Of a stretch of DNA of 64,000 bases, positions 1 through 10,241 are shown one piece after another (within the stretch, counting starts at the first letter, position 1; each line of letters begins with the position of its first letter). Position numbers and translations under genes: made by a program. The notes below the pieces were generated by a model. The model was not told where the DNA came from. It did no database searches and saw nothing but the letters and a program-made list of their open reading frames with translations. This stretch comes from Candidatus Pantoea deserta (lineage in GTDB: Bacteria; Pseudomonadota; Gammaproteobacteria; Enterobacterales; Enterobacteriaceae), in NCBI RefSeq assembly GCF_003813865.1, contig NZ_RMVG01000015.1, positions 1-64,000 of the forward strand, given 5' to 3'.

Positions 1-5
1 TTCAG

Positions 6-11
6 AGTCAA
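6..11 (-). promoter_or_regulatory. rRNA operon P2 promoter -35 element, cut by window edge
   Basis: TTGACT on the minus strand, about 100 bp downstream of P1, matches the position and sequence of the rrn P2 -35 box. The -10 and the leader are outside the window. Confidence 0.7.
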
Positions 12-100
12 CCTCTTTTTTCAGAGATTTTCTCCGGCGACTCAGCTGCCTGAGTCTCCTGAACACCGCGCTCCGTAAGCCGTTGTGCCGTGTCAGTGGA

Positions 101-157
101 GGCGCATTATAGGGAGTTCTTCTCAGGTGACAAGCATTTCTTTAAAAATAATTACCA
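101..157 (-). promoter_or_regulatory. rRNA operon P1 promoter (reads leftward)
   Basis: On the minus strand there is a -35 TTGTCA (128-133), a 16-bp spacer and a -10 TATAAT (106-111), followed by a GC-rich discriminator GCGCC and a CACTGACACGG start region. This is the layout of Enterobacterales rrn P1 promoters, including the short spacer and the GC discriminator linked to ppGpp/DksA control. Upstream of the -35 (134-157) is an A/T-rich stretch that fits an UP element. The 16S gene itself must lie outside the left edge. In E. coli the hsrA side of the rbs locus also borders an rrn operon (rrnC). Confidence 0.88.
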
Positions 158-323
158 CATGCCTTATTTTTAATCGAACGAGGTAAAAACAGGCATTTCC
201 CGGCTAAAAATCGCGCTAAAACCTGTCCCTGGCAGGGAAAATAGCCTCAATACCCTTTTATGCCGATGCTATGCTGTCACTTCGGTTTCTTGCCAGTACT
301 GACTTATATAAGAAGGATTTTCG

Positions 324-1727
324 ATGATACGTTCCGCGCGCAGTATGGCCGGTCTTCCATGGATAGCTGCCATGGCGTTTTTTATGCAGGCGCTTGACGC
401 CACCATTCTTAACACCGCACTACCCGCTATTGCGACCAGTCTCGAACGTTCTCCTTTAGCAATGCAGTCCGCCGTAATCAGTTACACCCTTACCGTTGCG
501 ATGTTGATCCCTGTAAGCGGCTGGCTGGCTGACCGTTTTGGTACGCGTAAGGTCTTTATCATCGCGGTTTCGCTCTTTACCCTCGGCTCGCTGGCCTGCG
601 CCTTTTCGCAGTCGCTGACCATGCTGGTCATCTCACGCGTGGTCCAGGGTATCGGCGGCGCGATGATGATGCCGGTGGCGCGCCTTGCGTTATTGCGCGC
701 CTATCCACGCAGCGAACTTCTGCCGGTGCTGAACTTTGTGACTATGCCCGGCCTGGTGGGTCCCATACTGGGTCCGCTGCTGGGTGGGCTGCTGGTGACC
801 TATGCGACCTGGCACTGGATATTCTTAATTAATATTCCCGTTGGCATCCTCGGCATTTTCTATGCGCGCAAATATATGCCGGATTTCACCTTGCCCAGAC
901 GGCGCTTCGATTTTCTCGGTTTCCTGCTGTTCGGGGCCGGACTGGTGTTGCTCTCTATTGGCATCGAACTGTTTGGCGAACGCATCGTCTCTGCCTGGGT
1001 GGCGACCGGCGTGTTGGCCTCAGGCCTTGCGCTGCTGCTGCTTTATATTGTGCATGCGCGTCGCCACCCCTCCCCGTTAATCAGTTTGCCGATGTTTAAA
1101 ACCCGCACCTTCTCGGTTGGCATTATCGGCAATATTGCTTCGCGCCTTGGAACAGGCTGTGTGCCTTTTTTAATGCCGCTGATGTTGCAGGTAGGTTTTG
1201 GTTTCTCGGCGGTGGTCGCAGGCTGCATGATGGCGCCGACGGCAATCGGATCGATTCTGGCAAAATCAACGGTGACGCGGGTGCTGCGGCTATTTGGCTA
1301 TCGTCGTACGCTGGTCGGCATCACTATTATCATTGGCATTCTCATCGCCAGCTTTACGCTACAGTCGCCTACGGAAAGCATCATTCTGCTGTTGCTGCCT
1401 CTCTTTATTCTTGGCATGGCGATGTCGACGCAGTTCACCGCAATGAACACCATTACGCTGGCGGACTTAAATGATGAGAACGCCAGCGGCGGCAATAGCG
1501 TGCTGGCGGTAACGCAGCAGCTGTCGATTAGCTTTGGCGTCGCGGTAAGCGCGGCGGTGCTGCGTTTCTATCAGGAAGTTGAAACCGGCACCGTTGATCA
1601 ATTTCATGCCACCTTCCTGACGATGGGCATCGTGACGGTCATCTCTGCCTTTACCTTTGCGCTGCTGCGACCAGGCGACGGCCGTCATCTGGTGACCAAC
1701 CGCGACAAAAAGAAGAAAGCCGCTTAA
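324..1727 (+). CDS. hsrA: HsrA/MdtD-type MFS multidrug transporter
   Basis: A 467-residue inner-membrane protein of the DHA2 drug:H+ antiporter family, close to E. coli HsrA (YieO) over its whole length. It has the [11 protein letters not shown] motif (24-34), the loop 2-3 motif [11 protein letters not shown] (66-75) and the antiporter motif C around 143-155. Substrate is unknown; the symbol comes from sequence and from the conserved place next to rbsR and an rrn operon. The start ATG has AAGGA upstream. Its TAA stop overlaps the opposing stop of rbsR in the shared bases TTAA (1724-1727), so there is no room for a terminator between the converging genes. Confidence 0.93.
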   Translation: MIRSARSMAGLPWIAAMAFFMQALDATILNTALPAIATSLERSPLAMQSAVISYTLTVAMLIPVSGWLADRFGTRKVFIIAVSLFTLGSLACAFSQSLTMLVISRVVQGIGGAMMMPVARLALLRAYPRSELLPVLNFVTMPGLVGPILGPLLGGLLVTYATWHWIFLINIPVGILGIFYARKYMPDFTLPRRRFDFLGFLLFGAGLVLLSIGIELFGERIVSAWVATGVLASGLALLLLYIVHARRHPSPLISLPMFKTRTFSVGIIGNIASRLGTGCVPFLMPLMLQVGFGFSAVVAGCMMAPTAIGSILAKSTVTRVLRLFGYRRTLVGITIIIGILIASFTLQSPTESIILLLLPLFILGMAMSTQFTAMNTITLADLNDENASGGNSVLAVTQQLSISFGVAVSAAVLRFYQEVETGTVDQFHATFLTMGIVTVISAFTFALLRPGDGRHLVTNRDKKKKAA

Positions 1728-2716
1728 GTCGATCCGCGTACCACTAGCTCCGGCGTCAGCACCAGCGTTTGCTGGCTGGCGTCGGGATCGCTCAGACGAT
1801 GAATAAGGGTATCAATCGCCAGCTGGCCCAGCTCATCTTTCGGCTGGTGAATGGTCGTCAGCGGCGGCGTCAGGTAACGCGCCAGCTCAATATCGTCGTA
1901 TCCCATCACCGCCATATCCTGCGGAACGCGCAGTCCGGCCTGAAACAGCGCATGATAGACGCCGACCGCCATCGCGTCATTACTGGCGAAAACCGCCTGC
2001 GGCGGCGTCTCCAGCGCCAGCAGTTCCGTCATGGCGCTATAGCCGCCCTGAAACTCAAAGTCGCTGTTAATCACATAGCCAGCGGGGATCGCCAGACCAT
2101 TTTTCTCCATCGCGTGGTAGTAGCCCTGCAAGCGCATCCGCCCCGGCGTTTTATCCAGCGGACCGGAAATGCAGGCGATACGCGTATAGCCACAGTCAAT
2201 CAGATGCTGCGTCGCCAGCTCGCCGCCAAGAAGCGCGTTGTCCTGAATAATGTCGCCGCGCCCTTCAAAGGGCGCCCAGTCCATCATCACGGCAGGAATA
2301 GAGGGATAGCGATTAAGAATGGTCGCCGAGGGCAGGTGGCTTTCCGTACACATAATTAATAGCCCGTCGACGCGCTTCTGTAGCAACGTTTCCAGGCTGC
2401 GATTCATACGCTCTTCATCGCCTGCCGTATTGCAGAGAATCAGGCTGTAGCCGCGCTCGTAGCAACTGTCTTCGACGCCGCGCACCACTTCGGCATAAAA
2501 AGGGTTACTGCTGGCGGTCAGCAGCATGCCAATGGTCCGTGTCTGGTTGAGCTTAAGACTGCGCGCCAGCGCCGAGGGCGCGTAATTCAGCGCGCTGATC
2601 GCCTGATCAACCTTCTCGCGCACCGCCTCACTGACAAAGCGGTTGTTATTAATAACGTGCGAGACGGTAGATGTGGAGACGCCCGCCAGGCGGGCGACAT
2701 CTTTCATGGTGGCCAA
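1724..2716 (-). CDS. rbsR: Ribose operon repressor RbsR (LacI family)
   Basis: 330 residues, the same length as E. coli RbsR. The N-terminal LacI helix-turn-helix is at residues 4-24 ([20 protein letters not shown]), followed by the hinge helix and a periplasmic-binding-protein-like effector domain (about 60-330). It represses rbsDACBKR and releases DNA on binding ribose. Last gene of the leftward operon, 3 bp after rbsK. The two palindromes before rbsD (7533-7548, 7612-7623) are its likely operators, giving autoregulation through the operon. Its stop overlaps that of hsrA. Confidence 0.95.
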   Translation of the reverse strand: MATMKDVARLAGVSTSTVSHVINNNRFVSEAVREKVDQAISALNYAPSALARSLKLNQTRTIGMLLTASSNPFYAEVVRGVEDSCYERGYSLILCNTAGDEERMNRSLETLLQKRVDGLLIMCTESHLPSATILNRYPSIPAVMMDWAPFEGRGDIIQDNALLGGELATQHLIDCGYTRIACISGPLDKTPGRMRLQGYYHAMEKNGLAIPAGYVINSDFEFQGGYSAMTELLALETPPQAVFASNDAMAVGVYHALFQAGLRVPQDMAVMGYDDIELARYLTPPLTTIHQPKDELGQLAIDTLIHRLSDPDASQQTLVLTPELVVRGST

Positions 2717-2719
2717 GGC

Positions 2720-3649
2720 TTAACCCTGCTGAAGTAAAAATTCGTCGATTTCTGTGCGCCACGGCACAGAGGGCTGCGCGCCCGGACGCGTGACGGCAAT
2801 GGCCGCCGCCGCATGAGCAAAGCGCACCGCGTCATGCAGGCTCTGGCCTTCCAGCCGCGCCGTAATAAATGCGCCGTTAAAGGTATCGCCCGCGGCAATG
2901 GTATCCACGGCTTTTACCGTAAAACCTGCGATGCGCTGGCCTTTACCCTGTTCGCTCAGCCAGACGCCGCGACGTCCCAGCGTGATCAAAACCGTAGGAA
3001 TGCCTTTCGCGTGCAGCACTGCCGCGGCGCGCGCCGCATCGTCATCATTGCTGACGGCAATACCGGTCAGGCTTTCTGCTTCGGTTTCATTCGGCGTAAT
3101 AATATCCACCAGCGCCAGCAGTTCATCATCAAGCGGTGTCGCCGGCGCAGGATTCAGGATCACCTGCGTCTGACTGGCTCGCGCCATCTTCGCGGCGGCC
3201 AGAACGCTCTCCAGCGGCGACTCCAGCTGCATCAGCAGCGCCGATGCGTCAGCGATCGCCTGCTGATGGCGCGCAACGCAGGCGGGCGTCAGGGCCGCAT
3301 TCGCGCCGGCACAGATGCCGATGGTGTTTTCACCTTCGCCGTTAACGAAAATCATCGCCACGCCGGTGGGTTCCCCGCTGACGGTTTCCACCGGCGCGGT
3401 ATCAATGTTGTCCTGCGCCAGCTGAGCGAGAATACGCTCGCCGATAGCGTCATCGCCGAGACAGGCGATAAAGGCGATGTCCGCACCCGCGCGTCCAGCG
3501 GCAACCGCCTGATTTGCCCCTTTGCCGCCAAACGCCACGGTGTACTGCTTCCCGATCACCGTTTCGCCGGGTCGAGGAAAGTGCGCCAGGTTAAGGATAT
3601 GGTCAGCATTGATGCTGCCGAGAACGGCCAGTTTTGCGCTTTTGCTCAT
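2720..3649 (-). CDS. rbsK: Ribokinase
   Basis: 309-residue PfkB-family sugar kinase, phosphorylating ribose at O5 to feed the pentose phosphate pathway. The substrate-binding GGKGANQA is at residues 41-48, and the C-terminal AAGDTFNGA (252-260) carries the catalytic base D255. Length equals E. coli RbsK. It lies between rbsB (65-bp gap containing a hairpin) and rbsR (3-bp gap). Confidence 0.97.
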   Translation of the reverse strand: MSKSAKLAVLGSINADHILNLAHFPRPGETVIGKQYTVAFGGKGANQAVAAGRAGADIAFIACLGDDAIGERILAQLAQDNIDTAPVETVSGEPTGVAMIFVNGEGENTIGICAGANAALTPACVARHQQAIADASALLMQLESPLESVLAAAKMARASQTQVILNPAPATPLDDELLALVDIITPNETEAESLTGIAVSNDDDAARAAAVLHAKGIPTVLITLGRRGVWLSEQGKGQRIAGFTVKAVDTIAAGDTFNGAFITARLEGQSLHDAVRFAHAAAAIAVTRPGAQPSVPWRTEIDEFLLQQG

Positions 3650-3670
3650 AGGGTGTGATCCAGAAAGAGT

Positions 3671-3693
3671 GCGCCACCGGTTTACGGTGGCGC
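3671..3693 (-). other. rbsB-rbsK intercistronic hairpin
   Basis: A perfect 9-bp stem, GCGCCACCG/CGGTGGCGC with a 5-nt loop, stands between the rbsB stop and the rbsK start. There is no T-tract, so it is not a typical terminator. Such hairpins after binding-protein genes usually protect the upstream mRNA from 3' exonucleases, which would keep RbsB more abundant than RbsK. Confidence 0.6.
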
Positions 3694-3714
3694 ATTGCCC
3701 TGCTTTTCTTTGAG

Positions 3715-4593
3715 TTATTTGGTGACCAGTTTCAGGTCAACGGGATTGATGGCCTGCACTTTTTCACCTTTCAGCACTTTGTCGGCAGTGTCCACGCCAA
3801 TCATGCCGATTTTATCCGGCATCTGAGCGACTGTCGCCGCCAGCTTGCCGCCCTCGACGGCTTTTACACCGTCCGCGGTGCCGTCAAAGCCGACTACCAC
3901 GACATCAGATTTCCCGGCGGTTTGCAATGCGCGTAATGCGCCAAGCGCCATTTCATCATTCTGCGCAAACACCGCCTGCACGTCCGGATGCGCCTGGAGC
4001 AGGTTCTGCATCACGTTAAGCCCCTTGGTGCGGTCGAAGTCTGCCGGCTGGCTCGCCAGCACCTGGAATTTATGCGCATCGGAAGCCTGCTTAAAGCCTT
4101 CGCCGCGCTCACGCGCCGCAGAGGTGCCTGCAATGCCCTGTAGTTCAATAATCTTCGCGCTGTCGCCCAGACGCTTAGCGATATAGTCTCCTGCCATCTT
4201 GCCGCCGAAACGGTTATCAGAAGCGACATGGCTGACCACCTTGCCCTGCGCCGCGACGCGGTCCAGGGTAATCACCGGAATGTTGGCCTGGTTGGCCATT
4301 TTTACCGCATTGCCGACCGCATCGGAGTCGGTAGGGTTGATCAGCAGCAGTTTGGTGCCGCGCACGGTGAGATCCTGCACGTTAGCCAGCTCTTTTGCCG
4401 GGTTGTTCTGCGAGTCGAGCACCACCAGGTTATAGCCCAGCTTATCGGCCTCTTTCTGCGCCCCCTCTTTCAGCGAGACGAAGAACGGGTTATTCAGCGT
4501 AGAAACCACCAGCGCGATAGTATCTTTCGCCATTGCGCCGGCGCTCAACGTCGCGCCAAGGATTACGGCCAGTGCGGTCAACTTTTTCATCAT
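3715..4593 (-). CDS. rbsB: D-ribose periplasmic binding protein
   Basis: 292 residues. An N-terminal signal peptide ends in AGAMA before KD (cleavage after about residue 22). The mature part is a type I periplasmic-binding fold almost identical in pattern to E. coli RbsB ([46 protein letters not shown]). It captures ribose and delivers it to RbsAC and to chemoreceptors. Third-from-last gene of the operon, 23 bp after rbsC. Confidence 0.97.
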   Translation of the reverse strand: MMKKLTALAVILGATLSAGAMAKDTIALVVSTLNNPFFVSLKEGAQKEADKLGYNLVVLDSQNNPAKELANVQDLTVRGTKLLLINPTDSDAVGNAVKMANQANIPVITLDRVAAQGKVVSHVASDNRFGGKMAGDYIAKRLGDSAKIIELQGIAGTSAARERGEGFKQASDAHKFQVLASQPADFDRTKGLNVMQNLLQAHPDVQAVFAQNDEMALGALRALQTAGKSDVVVVGFDGTADGVKAVEGGKLAATVAQMPDKIGMIGVDTADKVLKGEKVQAINPVDLKLVTK

Positions 4594-4616
4594 GTCATCC
4601 TGTGTAAAGGTCAGAG

Positions 4617-5588
4617 TTATTTACTGCTTTTGTTATCCACCAGTACCGCCAGCAGGATTACCACCGCTTTTACGATCATCTGGTAGTAGGAAGAGACGCC
4701 CATCAGATTGAGTCCGTTATTCAGGAAGCCGAGGATCAGCGCGCCGATCAGGGTGCCCATAATGCGCCCTTTGCCGCCCGCCAGGCTGGTGCCGCCCAGC
4801 ACCACCGCGGCGATGGCGTCCAGCTCATAGCCGGTGCCCGCCGTCGGCTGCGCAGAGGAGAGTCGCGCCACTTCAATGGTTCCCGCCAGCGCCGCCAGCA
4901 TGCCGCTCAGCGCATAGACAATCACTTTTACGCGGTTAACGTTGATGCCGGAAAGGCGCGTCGCCGCTTCGTTGCCGCCCAGCGCATAGATATAGCGGCC
5001 CAGACGCGTGTGGTGCAGCATGTACCACGCCAGCAGAAAGACCACAGCCATCAGCCATACCGGCGTTGGAATGCCCAGCGGACGACCGATGCCGAACCAG
5101 CCAAAGAGATCGGCGTTGTCGTTGAAGCCGGTATTGATCGGACTGCCGTCGGTATAAACCATGGTGACGCCGCGCAGCAGCAGCATCATCACCAGCGTGG
5201 CGATAAAGGCCTGCACCTTGCCGCGCGCCACAATAGTGCCGGTGACGGCGCCGATCGCTGCGCCCAGCGCCAGCGCGCCGGCTACGGCCACCAGCGCATT
5301 CACTTCCATTCCGACCAGCGAGGCAGCCACCGCGCCCGTCAGCGCCAGCAGCGAACCGACGGAAAGGTCGATGCCGGACGTCAGGATAACCAGCGTCATG
5401 CCGACCGCCATGATGGCGTTAACCGAGGTCTGTTGCAGAATGTTGAACAGGTTGGCGACGGTGAAAAAGTTAGGGCTTTGGCTCGCCACCACCGCGATCA
5501 GTACGATAAGCGCGATCAGCGACTTCTGCTCCATCAGCCAGGCTTTGCTGAACCAGCGACGGCTGGATGCTAAGGTTTGGGTACTCAT
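4617..5588 (-). CDS. rbsC: Ribose ABC transporter permease
   Basis: 323-residue BPD_transp_2 family permease with about 8-10 hydrophobic segments (E. coli RbsC 321). It forms the membrane channel for ribose with RbsA. The conserved EAA-like cytoplasmic loop region contains [13 protein letters not shown]. Its ATG overlaps the rbsA stop as ATGA, so translation is probably coupled. Confidence 0.97.
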   Translation of the reverse strand: MSTQTLASSRRWFSKAWLMEQKSLIALIVLIAVVASQSPNFFTVANLFNILQQTSVNAIMAVGMTLVILTSGIDLSVGSLLALTGAVAASLVGMEVNALVAVAGALALGAAIGAVTGTIVARGKVQAFIATLVMMLLLRGVTMVYTDGSPINTGFNDNADLFGWFGIGRPLGIPTPVWLMAVVFLLAWYMLHHTRLGRYIYALGGNEAATRLSGINVNRVKVIVYALSGMLAALAGTIEVARLSSAQPTAGTGYELDAIAAVVLGGTSLAGGKGRIMGTLIGALILGFLNNGLNLMGVSSYYQMIVKAVVILLAVLVDNKSSK

Positions 5589-7093
5589 ACAACTAAATCC
5601 TCGCTGTGTTGCTTGCCTACGGCTGCCGCCATTAACGATTCCTGCGTCGCCTGTTCACGGGTAAATTCGCCGCCGCAACGGCCTTCATGCATCACCAGAA
5701 TGCGGTCGCTCATACCCAGCACCTCCGGCATTTCTGACGAAACCAAAATGATGCTTAGCCCTTCGGCCTTGAACTGATTGATCAGCTGATAAATCTCTTT
5801 CTTCGCGCCGACGTCAACGCCGCGCGTCGGCTCGTCGAGGATCAGTACGTTGGGACGCGTCATCAGGCCGCGCGCAATCGCCACTTTCTGCTGATTGCCG
5901 CCTGAAAGCAGACCGATCGCCTGTTCCATTGAGGGCGTTTTAATATTAAACAGGCGGATAAAATCGCCGACCGCCAGCTGCTCGGCAGCATGCTTTAGCG
6001 TGCCGCCGCCGTGGCTGAAGTAGCGCAGCGCCGTCAGCGACATGTTTTCTTTAACCGACATGCCCAGCACCAGGCCGTCGCGCTTGCGATCTTCGGAGAT
6101 GTAAACAATGCCGTTCGCCAGTCCGTCCTGCGGCGCGCGCGCCGTCACGTCGCGGCCGTCAAGCCAGACGCGGCCCTGAGTACGCGGCAGCGCGCCATAC
6201 AGCAGCTTCATCAGTTCGGTGCGGCCAGCCCCCATTAAGCCAGAGACGCCGAGGATCTCGCCCTTGCGCAGGGTAAAGCTGACGTCGTGTACGCCTGGTC
6301 CGCTGAGGTTCTCTACCTTCAGCCGTATCTCGCCCGGCGTTTGATCGAGGCGCGGATATTGATCCTCCAGCTTGCGTCCCACCATCATCTCAATCAGGCT
6401 CTCTTCGCTCAGCGTCTGAACGGGGCGCTCGGCAATAAACTGGCCGTCGCGGAAAACCGTCACGTCATCGCAAATCTCAAAGATCTCTTTCATACGGTGA
6501 GAGATATAAACAATGCCGCAGCCCTGCGCTTTCAGCTCGTTGATGACGCGAAACAGCGACAGGGTTTCGGTATCGGTCAGCGCATCGGTTGGCTCATCCA
6601 TGATGATCACCTGCGACTTAAAGCTCAGCACCTTAGCGATTTCGACCATCTGTTGATCGCCGATCGACAGCTCGCCTACCAGTTTGTGGCTGTTAAAGCG
6701 CAGATTGAGACGTTTCAACAGCGCATCCGCCTCGGCGTACATCTTTTTCCAGTTGATACGGCCAAAACGGTTAACAAATTCGCGCCCCAGGAAAATATTT
6801 TCTGCCACGGTCAGCTGGGGGATCAGGTTCAGCTCCTGATGGATAATGCCGATGCCTGCTTCCTGCGAGGCTTTAGGACCGTTGAAGGTGGTCTCTTCGC
6901 CGAGCCAGCGCAGCGAGCCAGCATCCCGGCTATAAATACCGGTCAGCACCTTCATCATGGTGGACTTACCGGCGCCGTTCTCGCCCACCAGCGCCATCAC
7001 GCGTCCCGGATAGACCGCCAGCGACGCGCTCTTTAACGCCTTTACGCCGGGAAAGGATTTCTCAATTCCCTGGAGCTGCAATAACGGTTGCAT
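5585..7093 (-). CDS. rbsA: Ribose ABC transporter ATPase
   Basis: 502 residues with two tandem ABC domains, as in E. coli RbsA (501). Walker A of the first domain is GENGAGKS (37-44), followed by a [10 protein letters not shown] signature region; the second half carries [15 protein letters not shown] and LDEPTRGVD. As in other sugar importers of this type, the second domain's Walker A is degenerate ([11 protein letters not shown]). It powers ribose uptake with RbsC. Starts 7 bp after rbsD. Confidence 0.97.
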   Translation of the reverse strand: MQPLLQLQGIEKSFPGVKALKSASLAVYPGRVMALVGENGAGKSTMMKVLTGIYSRDAGSLRWLGEETTFNGPKASQEAGIGIIHQELNLIPQLTVAENIFLGREFVNRFGRINWKKMYAEADALLKRLNLRFNSHKLVGELSIGDQQMVEIAKVLSFKSQVIIMDEPTDALTDTETLSLFRVINELKAQGCGIVYISHRMKEIFEICDDVTVFRDGQFIAERPVQTLSEESLIEMMVGRKLEDQYPRLDQTPGEIRLKVENLSGPGVHDVSFTLRKGEILGVSGLMGAGRTELMKLLYGALPRTQGRVWLDGRDVTARAPQDGLANGIVYISEDRKRDGLVLGMSVKENMSLTALRYFSHGGGTLKHAAEQLAVGDFIRLFNIKTPSMEQAIGLLSGGNQQKVAIARGLMTRPNVLILDEPTRGVDVGAKKEIYQLINQFKAEGLSIILVSSEMPEVLGMSDRILVMHEGRCGGEFTREQATQESLMAAAVGKQHSEDLVV

Positions 7094-7100
7094 AACGGCC

Positions 7101-7520
7101 TCAGAAGGTAACGCCAGCGCTCAGGATGACATTCGCAAACGGAGAACACTCTCCGCTGCGAATGACCGCCTGACTACGCTGAGTCTGTTGTTTGAACTGT
7201 TCGTGACTGGTGTAACTTACTGCAATGGTATTTCCCTGGTGCTGTTGCAAGGCTTCGAGCACGGCGATCAGCTGGCTGTGGAGCTGCGGATTGTGCTGCT
7301 TGATCTCTTCCGCAATCAGGGCGCTTTCAACCTGCATCTCCAGCGTGACGGCTTCCACCACCTGCATAAAATCGGGCGTCCCCGGCGTCAGCGCCAAATC
7401 GATGCGCTGCGGTCCTGCCGGAATCGGCAAGCCGGCATCGGCAATGGTCAGCGTATCCGTATGGCCCAGGCGGGCAATCACGTAAGAGATTTCAGCGTTT
7501 ATCAGACGACCTTTTTTCAT
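7101..7520 (-). CDS. rbsD: D-ribose pyranase
   Basis: 139 residues, the same length as E. coli RbsD. It interconverts beta-pyranose and beta-furanose ribose so that ribokinase receives its substrate. It keeps the conserved N-terminal [17 protein letters not shown] with the active-site histidine in LGHTD. First gene of rbsDACBKR; the ATG is preceded by CTGGAG in the leader, and the proximal RbsR operator lies 13 bp upstream. Confidence 0.96.
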   Translation of the reverse strand: MKKGRLINAEISYVIARLGHTDTLTIADAGLPIPAGPQRIDLALTPGTPDFMQVVEAVTLEMQVESALIAEEIKQHNPQLHSQLIAVLEALQQHQGNTIAVSYTSHEQFKQQTQRSQAVIRSGECSPFANVILSAGVTF

Positions 7521-7532
7521 TTTCTGCTCCAG

Positions 7533-7548
7533 AGCGAAACGTTTCGCT
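7533..7548. promoter_or_regulatory. RbsR operator 1 (promoter-proximal)
   Basis: Perfect 16-bp palindrome AGCGAAACGTTTCGCT, the LacI-family half-site architecture expected for RbsR. It covers about +1 to +15 of the predicted rbsD transcript, a position that would block the start of transcription. Confidence 0.8.
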
Positions 7549-7554
7549 TGCCGC

Positions 7555-7582
7555 AGTGTATGAAATGGCGGAGGTAACTCAA
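7555..7582 (-). promoter_or_regulatory. Predicted rbsD promoter
   Basis: On the minus strand, -35 TTGAGT (7577-7582), 16-bp spacer and -10 TACACT (7555-7560), with a start near 7548. This is a weak sigma70 match, as expected for an activator-dependent promoter. It fits the flanking RbsR and CRP sites. Confidence 0.5.
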
Positions 7583-7596
7583 CGGGGTAAATCGAG

Positions 7597-7623
7597 AAAT
7601 GTGATCGTTATCGAAACGTTTCG
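7597..7623. promoter_or_regulatory. CRP-like site overlapping RbsR operator 2
   Basis: AAATGTGATCG opens a CRP-like site (7597-7618; good TGTGA half, poor second half), centred about 60 bp upstream of the predicted start, the usual class I activator distance. A second RbsR palindrome CGAAACGTTTCG (7612-7623) overlaps it. The two operator centres are 77 bp apart, so looping or direct competition with CRP are both possible. Confidence 0.65.
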
Positions 7624-7690
7624 CTTCTGCTGACGCCAGTTTGGCTTAAGGAGCGACAGGGGCCGCAGACGCGGCCCAGGAGGGAGGAGA

Positions 7691-8086
7691 CTACGGCAGT
7701 TTTCGTACCTGCTTAACATCAAGTTCGATGCTGTTGAAATCCTTATCCAGTTCGCCCGTCAGCTCCACGCGATCTTTCGGCGAAACCGTTACGCCGTCCC
7801 AGCGCTTGCGATCGATTTCCACCTTCATGGTGCCGGTCGCATCGCGAAACAGATAATCTTCGTCGCCGACCTGCTTCTCCAGCTGGCCGCGCACGGTGAT
7901 CCAGCTGTCATCCTTCATCTCCCCGGCCTGCTTAACCGTTACCACGCTGGTCTGGTCACTCTGAAAACCTCCCTGTTTCGCCTGAGCGGCTGGCGCACTG
8001 GGATCGACAAATCCGCCCTGAGGGGCAGCAAAAACCGGTGCGGTCGCCAGCGCTAAAATCGCTAACAGTGCGGCATGCTTTTTCAT
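7691..8086 (-). CDS. ygiW: YgiW/VisP-type periplasmic BOF-domain protein
   Basis: 131 residues with a signal peptide ending in AFAAPQGG-like sequence (cleavage after about residue 20) and a single OB-fold (BOF) domain at about 45-131. The segments DDSWITVRGQL, YLFRDATGTMKVEID and KRWDGVTVSPKDRVE match E. coli YgiW. The family is periplasmic and linked to stress tolerance and peptidoglycan binding; its exact role is unsettled. It is divergent from qseB, the same pairing as in E. coli, and the QseB-like repeat at 8143-8159 lies between them. Confidence 0.88.
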   Translation of the reverse strand: MKKHAALLAILALATAPVFAAPQGGFVDPSAPAAQAKQGGFQSDQTSVVTVKQAGEMKDDSWITVRGQLEKQVGDEDYLFRDATGTMKVEIDRKRWDGVTVSPKDRVELTGELDKDFNSIELDVKQVRKLP

Positions 8087-8142
8087 CTGTTCACCTCTTT
8101 TCCATGAATGTGTGTGGTTCGCTGTCGATTAAAGCAGGGAGT

Positions 8143-8159
8143 TCTTAACAGGATCTTAA
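8143..8159. promoter_or_regulatory. QseB/PmrA-like direct repeat
   Basis: Two TCTTAA hexamers (8143-8148 and 8154-8159) are spaced 11 bp apart. This agrees with the CTTAA-N5-CTTAA type of direct repeat bound by the QseB/PmrA subfamily of response regulators. It lies between ygiW and qseB, so it could serve autoregulation of qseBC and control of ygiW. Confidence 0.55.
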
Positions 8160-8247
8160 AGGGCGAAAATAAGCGAAAAGACGCGATATAGCCTGTACAA
8201 GACGGCTTCTGCTTCGTATAAAGCCTTTGCGACCACAAGGAGAAAAG

Positions 8248-8910
8248 ATGCGCATTTTACTGATTGAGGACGATCGGCTGATTGGCGACGGTATCAAAGC
8301 GGGCCTGGGAAAACTGGGTTTTAGCGTGGACTGGTTTACTTCTGGCGATCAGGGCGCAGCCGCGCTGCACGCGGCCCCCTGGGATGCGGTCATTCTCGAT
8401 CTTTCGCTGCCGCAGCGTGACGGGCTGGATATTCTGCGCGACTGGCGGCAACAGGGAGCGGACGTGCCGGTGCTGATCCTGACTGCCCGCGATGCGCTCG
8501 ATCAGCGGGTCGAAGGCCTGCAACTGGGCGCAGACGACTACCTCTGTAAGCCTTTTGCCCTGACGGAAGTCGCCGCACGGCTTCAGGCGCTGATCCGTCG
8601 TCGTCATGGCCAGCTACAGCCTGAACTGCGGCACGGCTCCGTGGCAATGCAGCCCGCCAGCCACAGCGTAACGCTGGAGGGAGAGAGCGTGACGCTCAAA
8701 AGCCGCGAACTGGCGCTGCTGGAACTGTTTCTGCGCAATCCGGGCCGCGTGCTGACGCGCGCCCAGCTGGAAGAGAAACTCTACAGCTGGGACGCAGACG
8801 TCTCCAGCAATGCGGTAGAAGTGCATATTCATCACCTGCGTAAAAAGCTGGGCGCGGATTTTATCCGCACCGTACACGGCGTCGGATACCGGCTGGGAGA
8901 GGCGCAATGA
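8248..8910 (+). CDS. qseB: Response regulator QseB
   Basis: 220 residues: receiver domain (1-115) with the acidic pair ED at 7-8, phosphoacceptor D51 and the KPF motif, then an OmpR-type winged helix (about 125-220) ending HGVGYRLGE. Length and sequence match E. coli QseB. The ATG at 8248 is chosen over an in-frame TTG at 8227 because AAGGAGAA precedes it at normal spacing and homologues start at MRILLIEDD. Forms a two-component system with the next gene, overlapping it by ATGA. Confidence 0.94.
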   Translation: MRILLIEDDRLIGDGIKAGLGKLGFSVDWFTSGDQGAAALHAAPWDAVILDLSLPQRDGLDILRDWRQQGADVPVLILTARDALDQRVEGLQLGADDYLCKPFALTEVAARLQALIRRRHGQLQPELRHGSVAMQPASHSVTLEGESVTLKSRELALLELFLRNPGRVLTRAQLEEKLYSWDADVSSNAVEVHIHHLRKKLGADFIRTVHGVGYRLGEAQ

Positions 8911-10238
8911 GCCTGTTCTGGCGGCTCGGCATCGGCTTTTTGCTGCTGCTGGGCCTGTGCTGGGGCAGCGCCAGCCTGAGCGCGTGGGTGCAGACGCGCG
9001 ATACCATTAATGAGCTGTTCGATACCCAGCAGCTGCTGTTCGCTAAGCGCCTTATGGCGCTTGATCTCGCGGCGCCCGACAGCGCCGCGCTGCCCAAAAA
9101 CAAAGCGCTGCTGCATCGCCATCGTGGCGATCAGGATGATGATGCGCTGGCTTTTGCCGTTTTCACCCGCGACGGCAAACCGGTGCTTAACGACGGCGAA
9201 AACGGCCGCAGGCTGCCGTTCGACGCGGAGGCGCAGGGGTTTCACGACGGCCGGCTGACCAACGACGATGACGCCTGGCGCTTTGTCTGGCTGACGACGC
9301 CGGATGGCCGGCATCGCATTGTCGTCGGCCAGGAGTGGGAATACCGCGAAGATATGGCGACCGCGCTGGTCGCCAGCAGCATCGTGCCCTGGCTGGTTGC
9401 GCTGCCGCTGATGCTGCTGCTGCTGCTCGGCCTGGTGTGGCGCGAGCTGCGCCCGCTGAAACAGATCGCGCAGCAGCTGGCGCAGCGCGCGCCGGATGAC
9501 GCGACGCCGCTGGCCGCCGGGCGGCTGCCGCAGGAGGTGAAACCGCTGATTGCCGCGCTTAACGGCCTGTTCAGCCGCATCAGCACCATGATGCAGCGCG
9601 AGCGGCGCTTTACCTCTGACGCCGCGCATGAGCTGCGCAGCCCGCTGGCAGCGCTGCGCGTTCAGAGCGAGGTGGTGCAGCTTGCCGCAGACGACGAGGC
9701 GATGCGTCTGCACGGGCTGCGCCAGCTGGATGCCGGTATACAGCGCGCGACGCGGCTGGTCGATCAGCTGCTGACGCTGTCGCGCGCTGAAGCCGACGAT
9801 GCACGCAGCGCGTTTCAGCCGGTGGCGCTGCAACCGCTGCTTCAGGAGGCGGTGACGGCGCAACGGTCCGCTGCCGATAGCGCTCATATCACACTACAGC
9901 TCGCCGCCACCGCGCGGCCGGTTATTCAGGGGCATGCGCTGCTGCTGTCGCTGCTGGTACGCAACCTGCTGGAAAACGCCATTCGCTACACGCCAGAGGG
10001 CAGCGAAGTGGTGGTGACGCTGGAGAGCCGCAGCCTGCGCGTAGAGGATAACGGCGCGGGACTGAGCGAGGCGGAAATGCAGCGGCTGGGCGAACGCTTC
10101 TGGCGTCCGCCGGGGCAGGAAAAAAGCGGTAGCGGGCTGGGATTGTCGATTGTGCGCAACGTCGCGCAGCTGCACAGCATGCAGCTCAGCTTCAGCCAGC
10201 GGCAGGGCGGCGGACTTTGCGTCGCCCTGCGCTGGTAA
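8907..10238 (+). CDS. qseC: Sensor histidine kinase QseC
   Basis: 443 residues: two transmembrane segments (about 8-28 and 158-178) around a periplasmic sensor domain with the QseC-typical [21 protein letters not shown] and [12 protein letters not shown]. Then come a HAMP-like linker, the dimerisation domain with phospho-acceptor H241 in [11 protein letters not shown] and an ATPase domain (N box [13 protein letters not shown] box GSGLGLSIV). It responds to catecholamine/AI-3-type signals in E. coli; the ligand here is inferred only. Converges on kup with a 3-bp gap. Confidence 0.93.
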   Translation: MSLFWRLGIGFLLLLGLCWGSASLSAWVQTRDTINELFDTQQLLFAKRLMALDLAAPDSAALPKNKALLHRHRGDQDDDALAFAVFTRDGKPVLNDGENGRRLPFDAEAQGFHDGRLTNDDDAWRFVWLTTPDGRHRIVVGQEWEYREDMATALVASSIVPWLVALPLMLLLLLGLVWRELRPLKQIAQQLAQRAPDDATPLAAGRLPQEVKPLIAALNGLFSRISTMMQRERRFTSDAAHELRSPLAALRVQSEVVQLAADDEAMRLHGLRQLDAGIQRATRLVDQLLTLSRAEADDARSAFQPVALQPLLQEAVTAQRSAADSAHITLQLAATARPVIQGHALLLSLLVRNLLENAIRYTPEGSEVVVTLESRSLRVEDNGAGLSEAEMQRLGERFWRPPGQEKSGSGLGLSIVRNVAQLHSMQLSFSQRQGGGLCVALRW

Positions 10239-10241
10239 GCG

